DNA of 64,000 bases. Origin: Nitrospirota bacterium. GTDB taxonomy: Bacteria; Nitrospirota; UBA9217. The stretch lies in contig JAGVOT010000111.1 of NCBI GenBank assembly GCA_020052615.1, positions 1 through 64,000 on the forward strand. The letters run 5' to 3'. A program made the translations under genes and the position numbers. Below the pieces are notes generated by a model. That model was given only the letters and a program-made list of their open reading frames with translations. It made no database searches and was not told where the DNA came from. This document shows positions 51,716 through 59,919 of the stretch, piece by piece. The first letter of the stretch is position 1. Each line of letters begins with the position of its first letter.

Positions 51716-52261
51716 TCAGCGCCCCGGGTGCTGGGCGACGATGCTTTCAGCGATCCTGACCAGTTCGACGGGGGAAGACCGCATGATCAGGGAAAGGCGG
51801 AAATCACCCTCGTCCCAGGCCATGCGGCTGCACTGCTCTTCCCTGCGGCATACCCCGACCTCAAGGACGGCGACCCTTCCCTTGAATGGATACTGGACCG
51901 TTTCGCGCACCTCTGTCAGCTGGATCTTCAGCGCCAGAGGAGGATGCGCGCGGGCGGTCTGCGTGATGACGAGGATCGTTTCGTTGCGGTCATCGCTTTT
52001 CGAGAATTCGGTCAGGACAGCGGCATAGGGCCGCGTCTGCGCCGCGATCAGGGCGGGGGGCCACTGGACGCTCCGCGGATAGTACGCCGGCGTGTACACG
52101 GGATCGATCTTGAGATGCGCCCGCACATCGTCGATGCTCGGATATTTCCGGAATGCGCCCTCCTGGACGGCCGAAGGTATCCAGTTCAGGACCTGGAGCA
52201 TGCCGAACAGAACGGCTATCATTGTGGCGAATACCAGCAGACCGCCGAAAGTCTTTTTCAC
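51716..52261 (-). CDS. Membrane-anchored hypothetical protein
   Basis: A 181-residue protein with one N-terminal helix (FGGLLVFATMIAVLFGMLQVL) and a periplasmic domain of about 150 residues. Two cysteines (VGVCRREEQC) could form a disulfide. I do not recognise the family. It directly follows the M48/M56-like peptidase gene (18-base gap), so they are probably cotranscribed. Confidence 0.55.
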   Translation of the reverse strand: MKKTFGGLLVFATMIAVLFGMLQVLNWIPSAVQEGAFRKYPSIDDVRAHLKIDPVYTPAYYPRSVQWPPALIAAQTRPYAAVLTEFSKSDDRNETILVITQTARAHPPLALKIQLTEVRETVQYPFKGRVAVLEVGVCRREEQCSRMAWDEGDFRLSLIMRSSPVELVRIAESIVAQHPGR

Positions 52262-52279
52262 AAACGCACCTCTGACCTC

Positions 52280-53272
52280 TTATACCAGGTAATAATTGAT
52301 ACTGAAGATCGTCACGAGAACGATGATGAATGCCAGGGACCCTTTCATCGCCGGGGCCGGCGGCTCTTCGAGCCGGGTGATCCTGCTCTCGATAAGTATG
52401 GAGTGGCTGTATTCCTCGATCCGGTCGCGGAGACGGGGCGTATTCGGCAGCGGATGCTGCTGCTCCCCGGCATCGGCGAAGTAGAATTTGCGGAGCGCGC
52501 TCGCCAGGGCGGCCCGGTTCCCGGTGAGCTCCGCGGCCACGTCATCGCAGATCTTTTCCTCCTCCTGCACGATGCGCCGGAACTCCATGAGGATGATGGG
52601 GTTATAGAACATCAGGATCCGCAGCAAAAAGACGACCACCATGAGGGGCCGCCTGCTTCTGTCGATGTGCCCGATCTCGTGGGCAACCGCCGCCCGAAGC
52701 TCTTCGAAGGTTAGCGCTTCCACGAGCCTTCCGGATAGGTAGACCGCCGGCTTTTTCCCGGTGGAGGAAAACATGATGTACTCCTCATCGTCGAGAATGA
52801 ATATTTCGGGCTTCCCGCCGGGGAGGCTTTCGAGGGCCCGGGTCACGCGCGATTCCGGTTCCGGATCGGTCGTGTCCAGCGAAGACCCGCCCGGGGTCAG
52901 CGTATGGTGCGCGATCGGCAGCATCTCCTGTACGACGAATATCACCGCGGTAAAGGCGAGAAAGAGAAGGAAGAGCACGCCCACGGGCACAACCCCCCAA
53001 AGCTCCAGGTTGAGCCACCGTCCGATGTCGAAGAGAGCGTCGAGCCGGAAGAGGGCGGAGCCCCGTTCGGGGCTGAGGAACTGGTAGAGGGGGTAGGAGA
53101 CGATGGGCAGCACAAGCACCATCAGGCGGAAACGCTGCCGCATGACCGGGGACTCGATCCTCCACGCGATCAGCGCCGTATCGACGATGAAGGCGGCGAT
53201 GAGCGAGTGCAGGAAGGACTGGACAAGGTACATGCCCGGCCATGAATTGAAGATCGCAGAGAGGTTTGTCAT
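52280..53272 (-). CDS. M48/M56-like membrane zinc metallopeptidase
   Basis: A 330-residue membrane protein with several N-terminal helices, then a gluzincin domain with HEIGH (in AAVAHEIGHIDRSRRP) and the third-ligand region EEEKICDDVAAELTG. A C-terminal helix follows. This is the pattern of M48 (HtpX-like) or M56 (BlaR1-like) peptidases. M56 members often signal envelope damage, but no BlaI-type repressor is adjacent. It diverges from the Nudix gene. Confidence 0.85.
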   Translation of the reverse strand: MTNLSAIFNSWPGMYLVQSFLHSLIAAFIVDTALIAWRIESPVMRQRFRLMVLVLPIVSYPLYQFLSPERGSALFRLDALFDIGRWLNLELWGVVPVGVLFLLFLAFTAVIFVVQEMLPIAHHTLTPGGSSLDTTDPEPESRVTRALESLPGGKPEIFILDDEEYIMFSSTGKKPAVYLSGRLVEALTFEELRAAVAHEIGHIDRSRRPLMVVVFLLRILMFYNPIILMEFRRIVQEEEKICDDVAAELTGNRAALASALRKFYFADAGEQQHPLPNTPRLRDRIEEYSHSILIESRITRLEEPPAPAMKGSLAFIIVLVTIFSINYYLV

Positions 53273-53351
53273 GCATGGGGACGACCCTGACGGTCGTGTA
53301 ATGATGCGTTGTTTCTCAGGGCCGTGACCATTATAGCGAAATATTGTCCGG

Positions 53352-53380
53352 TTGTCATAAAAAAGCGATTACTCTATAAT
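53352..53380 (+). promoter_or_regulatory. Sigma70-type promoter for the Nudix gene
   Basis: TTGTCA (53352-53357), 17-base spacer, consensus TATAAT (53375-53380). The Nudix start is at 53421. Confidence 0.75.
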
Positions 53381-53420
53381 AGAGGCCTGTCCCGTGCGGC
53401 GTAAAAGCGGGGAAGGGAGG

Positions 53421-54065
53421 ATGGCCACGGAACAGTTCGATGTCCTCGACAGCAGCGGAAGGAAGACAGGGGCGCTCATCGGCCGGGACGATGCGCATGC
53501 TGCCGGCGTATGGCACGGCGCGTTCCATTGCCTCATGGTCTACAGGAACGGGGGCAGCGAGTATGCACTGTTCCAGAAACGGTCAGTGGAAAAAGTTATC
53601 GCGGCCGGGCTGTTCGATGTGAGCGTGGGAGGGCACTATTCAGCCGGCGAGGATGCCCGGAGCGCCGGACCGCGGGAGATCAGCGAGGAGCTGGGATTGG
53701 CCATAACGTTCCCGGATCTGGTCCCCCTGGGGAGAAGGGTGTTCGCATACTCTTTTGGTCCCGGCAGCGTTGAACATGAGTTCCAGGATGTATTCCTGCT
53801 GCCCCTTGCGACGAGGCCGGAAATCCTTGTCCTGCAGGCGGGAGAGGTCGACGCGGTGCTTGAGATGGAGATCGGAAGAGGCATCGAACTGTTCTCCGGC
53901 GCGACCGCATCGGCGACAGGCAGGCTGACCGGCATCGATGGCGGGGAAGCGCAGGTTTCCGTCGCGATGGCGGATTTTGTTCCCTCTGAGGACCAGTACT
54001 ATCGCAAGTTCCTGCAGCTTGCGCGGCGGTACCTGCGAGGGGAACGTGAAGCGCTGGCAATATGA
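53421..54065 (+). CDS. Nudix hydrolase
   Basis: A 214-residue protein with a Nudix box GGHYSAGEDARSAGPREISEELG (given in two parts: GGHYSAGEDARSAG, then PREISEELG). This matches the consensus GX5EX7REUXEEXGU, with Glu residues for Mg binding. The overall layout (MATEQFDVLDSSGRKTGALIGR, WHGAFHCLMV) resembles IPP-isomerase-like Nudix proteins. The substrate is a nucleoside diphosphate derivative of unknown kind. A GGGAGG abuts the ATG at 53421. It has its own promoter. Confidence 0.9.
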   Translation: MATEQFDVLDSSGRKTGALIGRDDAHAAGVWHGAFHCLMVYRNGGSEYALFQKRSVEKVIAAGLFDVSVGGHYSAGEDARSAGPREISEELGLAITFPDLVPLGRRVFAYSFGPGSVEHEFQDVFLLPLATRPEILVLQAGEVDAVLEMEIGRGIELFSGATASATGRLTGIDGGEAQVSVAMADFVPSEDQYYRKFLQLARRYLRGEREALAI

Positions 54066-54152
54066 CTTGACTCCGCGAAGAGTTGCGTTACAATTGATGC
54101 ATTGATGCTGCGTCCGGACGGCATTACCGTGCCGGACCTCGGGAGGGGATCC

Positions 54153-54662
54153 ATGAGCGAACAGGACGTTACACGGCGTAATTTCATGATCCGGACGATC
54201 ATCGGGATCGGCGCATTCATCGGCGTGGCGATCTCCGTTCCGCTCGCCGGATTCGGCATCCTGCCTGTCCTCCGGAAAAGGGATGCGGGCTGGAGCGATG
54301 CCGGAACCGCAGCTGACCTCCTGACGGACGAACCGCAGGAGCGGAGATTTTTCCAGATGGTCAAGAGCGGCTGGCAGGAGGAGCGGATGGAGCGCACGGT
54401 CTGGCTGGTCAGAAAGGCCGACGGAAGCGTCACCGCCTTCTCGCCGAACTGTCCCCACCTGGGCTGCGGGTACCGGTGGTTCAGCCAGGACAAGCAGTTC
54501 AAGTGCCCCTGCCATGCGAGCTTTTTTGATATCGACGGGAAGGTGATCGCCGGCCCCGCGCCCCGGGCGCTCGATACGCTGCCGGCGAAGATCGAGAGCG
54601 GGAAGGTCCTGGTCAAGTTCGAGATATTCCAGGTAGGGACGGCGAAGAAGACGGCGGCCTAA
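54153..54662 (+). CDS. Rieske [2Fe-2S] protein of a cytochrome bc complex
   Basis: A 169-residue Rieske subunit. A twin-arginine-like N-terminus (TRRNFMIRTIIGIGAFIGVAIS) supplies the membrane anchor. Cluster ligands are Cys100 and His102 (CPHLGC) and Cys118 and His121 (CPCH); Cys105 and Cys120 form the disulfide. GGGAGGGGATCC precedes the ATG. It transfers electrons from quinol to a cytochrome c in the complex with the downstream cytochrome b/c. Confidence 0.94.
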   Translation: MSEQDVTRRNFMIRTIIGIGAFIGVAISVPLAGFGILPVLRKRDAGWSDAGTAADLLTDEPQERRFFQMVKSGWQEERMERTVWLVRKADGSVTAFSPNCPHLGCGYRWFSQDKQFKCPCHASFFDIDGKVIAGPAPRALDTLPAKIESGKVLVKFEIFQVGTAKKTAA

Positions 54663-54735
54663 CGGCCTGACGCGGCCGCGGGGACATGGCGAAACGACGA
54701 GACAAGACGGCAGCAGGACTTGTACAGGAGGCGTT

Positions 54736-56061
54736 ATGGTGAAGGGACTGCTTGACTGGCTGGACGAACGCATCAAGATACGGGACCTCTGGAACGATTT
54801 TGCCGACCGTCCCATCCCCGGCGGATCGAGCTGGTTCTATGTGCTCGGCGCGTCGCTGCTCTTTATATTCTCCCTGCAGATGATCACGGGCATCCTGCTG
54901 GCCATGTACTACGCCCCGACGCCCGATCATGCCTATGCCAGCGTGAAGTTCATCGAGGAGGTGGCCCCGTTCGGCAGCTTCGTAAGGGGAATGCATCACT
55001 GGGGCGCAAGCTTCATGATGGTCCTCGTGGGCCTGCATATGATCCGGGTGTTCGTCTTCGGCTCGTATAAAAAGCCGCGGGAGATCATCTGGGTGCTCGG
55101 AATCGGACTTATCGCCATTGTCGGCGGGTTCGCCTTCACGGGATATCTGCTCCCCTGGGACCAGAAGGCGTACTGGGCGACGGTGGTGGGGACGAACGTT
55201 GCGGGCACGGTGCCGGTGGTAGGCGGCGTGCTCCTGCGCATCGTGCGCGGAGGCACGGAACTGGGGGCGTTTTCCCTGAGCCGGTTCTTCGCGATCCACA
55301 CGTATATCCTTCCCTGGAGCCTGGCGCTCCTTGCCGGCCTCCATGTGTTCCTGCTCGAGCGGGCAGGGGCCGGGGGCATCTGGAACGCGGCGGACCGGGT
55401 CCCCTACAAGGCGGAGCCGCTGTTCCCGAACCAGATATTCAAGGATACGATCTTCATCGCCATGGTCTTCATCGCCCTCGCCGGTCTGGCCGTTCTTTTT
55501 CCCGCGCCCCTCGAGCCTCAGGCGGACCCTACGGACAGCACCTATAACCCGAGGCCTGAATGGTATTTCTATTTCGTCTTCCAGATGCTCAAGATATTCG
55601 AGGGCAAGCTCGAACTGCTGGGGACGGTCATCCTGCCGAACCTGGGTGTCGCGGTCCTGCTGCTCGTCCCGTTCATCGACCGGTCCCCCGAGCGTGATCC
55701 GGCAAAGCGGAAGCTCATGATGACCGCGGGGGCGCTTTTCGTCGCTACGGTGATCGGCCTTACCATCGCCGGCGCCCGCGCGCCCATCGTGAATGTGCCT
55801 GCCGTCACTTCACCCTCGGTCCTTGCCGGCCGGGAGATCTATGCCAGGAACGGCTGCAGCGCATGCCACAGCATCCATGGCAAGGGCGGGAAGATCGGAC
55901 CCGACCTGACCCATGTGGCCTCGCGGCGTCCTGATGCGGACTGGCACCTCAAACATTTCCGGGATCCCCGGGCCGTCGTACCGGGCTCGATCATGCCGAA
56001 GGTGGACCTGTCAGACAGGGAACTGCGCGAGTTGACTGACTACATGCTGAGCCTGCGTTGA
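54736..56061 (+). CDS. Cytochrome b fused to a C-terminal cytochrome c domain
   Basis: A 441-residue protein that joins cytochrome b, the subunit IV region and a haem c domain. Cytochrome b: haem His in GMHHWGAS, LVGLHMIRV, FAIHTYILP and LLAGLHVFLLE. The Qo motif PEWY is in NPRPEWYFYFVFQML. Haem c motif CSACH at residues 374-378 is in GREIYARNGCSACHSI, with Met in GSIMPKVDLSD. With the Rieske protein upstream it forms a menaquinol:cytochrome c oxidoreductase. Full fusion to one chain differs from the three-gene layout of proteobacterial bc1. Confidence 0.93.
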   Translation: MVKGLLDWLDERIKIRDLWNDFADRPIPGGSSWFYVLGASLLFIFSLQMITGILLAMYYAPTPDHAYASVKFIEEVAPFGSFVRGMHHWGASFMMVLVGLHMIRVFVFGSYKKPREIIWVLGIGLIAIVGGFAFTGYLLPWDQKAYWATVVGTNVAGTVPVVGGVLLRIVRGGTELGAFSLSRFFAIHTYILPWSLALLAGLHVFLLERAGAGGIWNAADRVPYKAEPLFPNQIFKDTIFIAMVFIALAGLAVLFPAPLEPQADPTDSTYNPRPEWYFYFVFQMLKIFEGKLELLGTVILPNLGVAVLLLVPFIDRSPERDPAKRKLMMTAGALFVATVIGLTIAGARAPIVNVPAVTSPSVLAGREIYARNGCSACHSIHGKGGKIGPDLTHVASRRPDADWHLKHFRDPRAVVPGSIMPKVDLSDRELRELTDYMLSLR

Positions 56062-56308
56062 GGCCGGCGGCGTCCGCAATAGTTGCGATACAAAAAGGAT
56101 GCCTGTCCACGGCCTGTCATTGCTGCATGGTGCTCTGTCGATGATGCCTTTCCTCCAGGTCGGAGCAGTACATCCGCCGACCTGAGCGATCCCAACAACG
56201 CCCCTCTTTCGCCTGTGATTTATCTTTCATTCGTATCGTACCCATGCTATATAGGGACACCTACGATACTTCATCTGGTAACTTAACCTGTATGTCAGGG
56301 GAGGCATC

Positions 56309-57772
56309 ATGTCAGAGCTCAGGAGCAGCAAGAAGTTCACGATCGTTCGGGTAGTGGTCTTATGCATCATCGCTGCGTTCGCCTTGAGCAGCTGCGGCGG
56401 AGGTGGGGGCGGCGGGGTGGTCTCACCTCCCACCTGCACCTGCAGCTCCGGAACCCCATTCTGGGCCGCAGATTTTACGTCAAACTTGCCCTATTGTGTT
56501 TGCGCAAACGAGGTCGATACAGGGACCCACAGTCGCATCTTTGCAGAAAACACGTTTTCTCTTACGCCTGCCGAGGTGGCATGGGTCAAAAGTGCATTTG
56601 ATAATGATATCTATCCGTCAAACACGTTAAATTTCGGGAGTGAGCCGAATCCCGGTATCGATGGCGATCAGCTGATCACCATCCTGCTTTTGAACATCAG
56701 GGACGGGTTCAATGGAGGGAGCTATACGGCCGGCTACTTTGATCCCGGCAACGAATACCCCTTGTCCGCAAATCCGTACTCGAATCAACGGGAAATGTTC
56801 TACATGAACATCAATCCGGCGTTGACCATCATAGAGCAGGAGTTTAATTCGACGCTTGCCCACGAATTCCAGCACATGATCCATTGGGAGCAGAAGACCC
56901 ATCAGAAGGGCCTCCTTGACGATACATGGTTGAACGAAGCCATGTCGGAAATAGCGCCCACATTCCTCTACGGGCCCAGCTATTCTCGCATTTACACATA
57001 TGAACAGGATCCCTCAAACTCGCTGACCACCTGGAATGGGACGATCCATGATTACGGTATTGCCTATATGTGGTCGCAGTACTACAGCGACCAATTCGGC
57101 GGAAGTATATTCAAAAGCATGATGACAACGACCGCAACCGGAATAACGTCGGTCAATGAAGCATTGGCAACGGCATCCCCTGGAAAGACCTTTGACAGCA
57201 CCTTTAACGATCTTTCGATAGCGATCCTTTTAGGTACGATCACAGTGCCCGGGCGTCCCGAGTGGTCCTATTCGACTATTGATACATCCCCCACTAATAC
57301 CTGGGTAACCCTGCCGGGCCTGTTGACCGATGCCAATCTCAATCCGACCACTTTACCGGCACTCGGTCCCTGGAGCATCGGGTTCAGCTGGTATGATCCT
57401 CTTGTATCCCCGCCAGACGGAACGGTCACCTGGACTGCTGCTTCGGTATTGCAAAAGGCGACATTCATCGATGACGGTGGCGGTACGATAACTACGAACA
57501 TTACGTCAGGAGCGTCGTATAGTTTCAATACCAATGGAATACTGATCGTGACAAACCAATCAAGCGATGTGTCGCTTCCCACAGGAGGCGGGGTGGTGCG
57601 CACCGCGCCTTTAGCGATGGGGCCGGTTATGTACCAGTCGCCGAAGCAGATGCTTGCGGCGGCGAACGTGCAGTCCCTGGCAGAGGGCAAGCCACGTGAG
57701 GTCTGCGTCCACTCCGCGTTCCTGGAACGGGAAAAGGAGCTGCGCAGGAAGGGTTTCAAACCCGGATTCTAG
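56309..57772 (+). CDS. Zinc metalloprotease lipoprotein, M30 (hyicolysin)-like
   Basis: A 487-residue lipoprotein: lipobox ALSSC then a poly-Gly linker. The zinc motif HEFQHMIHWE (His, Glu, His) is in FNSTLAHEFQHMI, and the third Glu ligand lies in WLNEAMSEIAP. The signature matches peptidase M30 (hyicolysin-like) proteins, secreted proteases. The C-terminal 200 residues are beta-rich. A Cys-rich stretch (TCTCSSG, PYCVCANE) follows the linker. AGGGGAGGC precedes the ATG. Confidence 0.82.
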   Translation: MSELRSSKKFTIVRVVVLCIIAAFALSSCGGGGGGGVVSPPTCTCSSGTPFWAADFTSNLPYCVCANEVDTGTHSRIFAENTFSLTPAEVAWVKSAFDNDIYPSNTLNFGSEPNPGIDGDQLITILLLNIRDGFNGGSYTAGYFDPGNEYPLSANPYSNQREMFYMNINPALTIIEQEFNSTLAHEFQHMIHWEQKTHQKGLLDDTWLNEAMSEIAPTFLYGPSYSRIYTYEQDPSNSLTTWNGTIHDYGIAYMWSQYYSDQFGGSIFKSMMTTTATGITSVNEALATASPGKTFDSTFNDLSIAILLGTITVPGRPEWSYSTIDTSPTNTWVTLPGLLTDANLNPTTLPALGPWSIGFSWYDPLVSPPDGTVTWTAASVLQKATFIDDGGGTITTNITSGASYSFNTNGILIVTNQSSDVSLPTGGGVVRTAPLAMGPVMYQSPKQMLAAANVQSLAEGKPREVCVHSAFLEREKELRRKGFKPGF

Positions 57773-57843
57773 TCCGCTGCGAATGATCCTGCTCCCGGAC
57801 GATTCGCGAACGCGGAGCTTACAGGCTCAGGAGAAGATAGATC

Positions 57844-58200
57844 ATGAGAACTGTTCATTATGGCCTTGCCATGATCCTGTTGACCGCATTGTGGACGTCC
57901 GCCGGATCGGCGATGGGCAAGCGAAATCCCGAGGGTCTGGTGTCCCTAACCGGCACTATCCGGGTGACGGGGAACATGCCCTTTGCCCGCGTCGTGCTGG
58001 TGCCTCAGGGCGAGGATCCGGATCGGGCCACGAAGGACCGCATCTACCTGGTGACCGGGGACAAAGCCAGGGAGCTGATGGACCGCTACCAGGGCAAGAC
58101 CGTCACACTCCTGGGCTCTCCCTGCGCCTCACCGTCACCGGAGTATCAGAAATGCATCGCACCGGTCGAGATCCGTCAAGGGGCGTCAACGCTGCCTTAG
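57844..58200 (+). CDS. Exported small hypothetical protein
   Basis: A 118-residue protein with a signal peptide (YGLAMILLTALWTSAGSAMG) and a beta-rich mature part (LVSLTGTIRVTGNMPFARVVLVPQG, YLVTGDKARELMDRYQGKTVTLLG) resembling a small OB-like fold. Two cysteines near the C-terminus (SPCASPSPEYQKCIAP) could form a disulfide. Family unknown. CAGGAG precedes the ATG. Confidence 0.6.
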   Translation: MRTVHYGLAMILLTALWTSAGSAMGKRNPEGLVSLTGTIRVTGNMPFARVVLVPQGEDPDRATKDRIYLVTGDKARELMDRYQGKTVTLLGSPCASPSPEYQKCIAPVEIRQGASTLP

Positions 58201-58219
58201 CCGGGAGGGGAGGACCATC

Positions 58220-58462
58220 ATGGAGATCAAGATATTAGGTCCCGGCAGTCTCAATGACCAGAAGATGGAGGAAATGGTCAAGGTCGCCGTCAAAGAGCTC
58301 GGCGTCGAAGCGACGCTGGTGAAGATCTCGGACATCGGGGAGATCGTCAGGTACGGCATCGTTGCCACTCCGGGGCTCATCGTGAACGGGAAGGTAAAAC
58401 ATTCCGGCAAGACGGTCCCGGACATGGACCGGATCAAGGACCTCATAAAGAGCGAGCTGTAG
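58220..58462 (+). CDS. Thioredoxin-fold protein lacking the CxxC motif
   Basis: An 80-residue protein of the small thioredoxin-like (redox-active disulfide protein 2) type: KILGPGSLNDQKMEEMVKVAVKELG, IGEIVRYGIVATPGLIVNG, and KTVPDMDRIKDLIKSEL. Normal members have GPGCPKC at this point; here it is GPGSLND, with both active cysteines replaced and no other Cys in the protein. The fold and cis-Pro (ATPG) are kept. It sits next to arsC, where such proteins often occur. A lost redox role, or a switch to a binding role, is inferred. Confidence 0.82.
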   Translation: MEIKILGPGSLNDQKMEEMVKVAVKELGVEATLVKISDIGEIVRYGIVATPGLIVNGKVKHSGKTVPDMDRIKDLIKSEL

Positions 58463-58464
58463 AA

Positions 58465-58483
58465 CGGTCCTTGAAAAGGACCG
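58465..58483. other. Perfect hairpin between the Trx-like gene and arsC
   Basis: CGGTCCTT-GAA-AAGGACCG, a perfect 8-bp stem with a 3-base loop and no T-tract. It could be a weak terminator or an mRNA-processing element. Confidence 0.45.
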
Positions 58484-58538
58484 AACAGGACGAGACCGGG
58501 CGTCTCTGATCCAATCAATTAATTGCGAGGCATAGCCC

Positions 58539-58964
58539 ATGCTGAAGGTGATGTTCCTTTGTACGGGGAATTCCTGCCGAAGCCAGATGGCGGAAGGGTT
58601 CGCACGGACGCTCGGCCAGGGCCTCATTGAAGCGCGCAGCGCAGGACTGATGGCGGCAGGCGTCAACCTGCGGGCCGTCGCGGTCATGTTGGAGGCGGGG
58701 ATCGATATTTCCGGCCAACGGTCCCGGGAGATCGATCCGGACCTGCTTAAGTCGATGGATGTCGTGATCACCCTCTGCGACAATGCCGCGGAAGCCTGTC
58801 CTGTCACACCGCCCTCCATAAAACGGCTCCATTGGCCTGTCAAGGACCCGGTCCGGGCCGTCGGCACCAATGAGGAGATCATGAACGAATTCCGACGGGC
58901 ACGGGATGAGATCGGGGAAAAGATCGAAAAATTCATAGCAGAGATCAAGGCAAAGGGAAAATGA
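58539..58964 (+). CDS. arsC: Thioredoxin-coupled arsenate reductase (ArsC, LMW-PTPase fold)
   Basis: A 141-residue protein with the PTPase-like loop CTGNSCRSQ starting at Cys8. The resolving cysteines are Cys80 (TLCDNAAE) and Cys87 (ACPVTP), with the same spacing as C10/C82/C89 of S. aureus ArsC. This type reduces arsenate and is recycled by thioredoxin. No arsB/acr3 or arsR is in the window. It follows a Cys-less thioredoxin-fold gene that could not serve as its reductant by CxxC chemistry. Confidence 0.9.
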   Translation: MLKVMFLCTGNSCRSQMAEGFARTLGQGLIEARSAGLMAAGVNLRAVAVMLEAGIDISGQRSREIDPDLLKSMDVVITLCDNAAEACPVTPPSIKRLHWPVKDPVRAVGTNEEIMNEFRRARDEIGEKIEKFIAEIKAKGK

Positions 58965-59211
58965 CCATAGCCGGAACGTCGGCGGCACGGAATCATTTGT
59001 AAACAGCTTTCAGGCCGGCGCGATCGAGATTTCATCATTATCGACCTTATCCTCATGATATATGCCCGCCACCTGATAAAAATATTGCCCCATCGATCAG
59101 TGCCGTATTTCTGTGACGGGCTGATGCTAAGTGTCAGAAAATATATAGAAAAAATGCGTCGGTCATGGAGTATGCTTTTTTCCATTCACGCCAGAGGAAA
59201 AGAAAAAACAG

Positions 59212-59240
59212 TTGCGAACTATCGAATACGGGAGTATTAT
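59212..59240 (+). promoter_or_regulatory. Sigma70-type promoter for the selenoprotein HesB gene
   Basis: TTGCGA (59212-59217), 17-base spacer, TATTAT (59235-59240), giving a leader of about 58 nt. In the rest of the 340-base gap after arsC (58965-59211) I see nothing convincing; a 69-codon open frame there lacks a ribosome-binding site. Confidence 0.6.
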
Positions 59241-59304
59241 ACGGCAGTTTATAACCGATATTGATCAGGGTTCTTCTCTGATGACCTTAAGGAGGAAGTA
59301 GCTG

Positions 59305-59610
59305 ATGGTAAGTATTACTGACGGAGCGGTAACGAAGTTCAAGGAAGTGGTCACCCAGCAGGGTACTGCCGGCGACGGGGTGCGGATATTCCTCGTCCCC
59401 GGCGGCTGAAGCCCCTCTCTGGCTATGGACGTAGCCAAAGCCGCCCAGGCGGGCGACACGACCTTTGAAAAGAACGGTCTGAAGGTATTTCTCGAGGACC
59501 GGGCGAACCAGATGCTGGCGACCACGACCATCGATTTCGCCGAGGGACAGGGTTTCGTCCTCTCCGGCATGCAGAAGGAAAGCTCTTCCTGCGGATCCTG
59601 CAGCTGCTGA
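59305..59610 (+). CDS. HesB/IscA-family selenoprotein (UGA read as Sec at residue 35)
   Basis: From ATG 59305 (AAGGAGG upstream) to TGA 59608 there are 101 codons with one internal TGA at 59407. Reading through, the protein is VSITDGAVTKFKEVV, then VRIFLVPGG-U-SPSLAMDV, then VFLEDRANQMLATTTIDF and a C-terminal SSSCGSCSC. In HesB/IscA proteins the UGA position is Cys35, and the other ligands Cys99 and Cys101 coincide exactly here (plus Cys96). A-type proteins bind Fe or [2Fe-2S] for cluster delivery; Sec in place of Cys35 is known in some HesB-like selenoproteins. It precedes a SufC/SufB pair. Without Sec insertion only 34 residues are made. Confidence 0.88.
59407..59436 (+). promoter_or_regulatory. 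Putative bacterial SECIS element in the HesB-like gene
   Basis: Directly after the UGA (59407-59409) comes a hairpin GGCTA-TGGACG-TAGCC (59421-59436). Its loop begins about 16 bases after the UGA, with two G near its start, similar to the distance and G-rich apical loop of E. coli fdhF SECIS. The lower stem is poor. Confidence 0.6.
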
Positions 59611-59646
59611 GAACAGCGCCGAACCAAAGCGTGTAGTTAACCAATG

Positions 59647-59683
59647 AAAGGCCGTTTCCCATGTTGGGAGGCGGCCTTTTTTT
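59647..59683 (+). terminator. Intrinsic terminator after the selenoprotein gene
   Basis: Stem of 15 pairs (AAAGGCCGTTTCCCA / TGGGAGGCGGCCTTT, two G-T pairs) with TGT loop and a seven-T tract. Confidence 0.9.
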
Positions 59684-59919
59684 GTCCATAGGCATACATG
59701 GGCTTATACTTCAGCAAGACCTTCCTCCCTGCGCTACAATAGAATGAGAACCGGTTATAGCAAGGATTATCCTATTAAAATGCATTTGGACACGGGAAAA
59801 GCGGATTAACTGTCTGATAAGGGCGGATATGATAAATAGAAAGTGGGCTTTTACTTGATCCGACTTTATCCGGTTCTTATCGGATTTTATCCGTGTCAAA
59901 GATTTTCAGGTGCCTGTCC
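59684..59919. other. Intergenic region with short TTATCCG repeats
   Basis: No gene seen. Near 59855-59895 there are closely spaced repeats (ACTTTATCCG, GGATTTTATCCG and an inverted ATCGGAT), just upstream of the smsC-like gene. They could be a regulatory site or local duplication. Confidence 0.4.

Noticed and set aside
59055-59264. 69-codon open frame before the HesB-like gene
   Set aside because: No ribosome-binding site, no recognisable motif, and it overlaps the predicted promoter.
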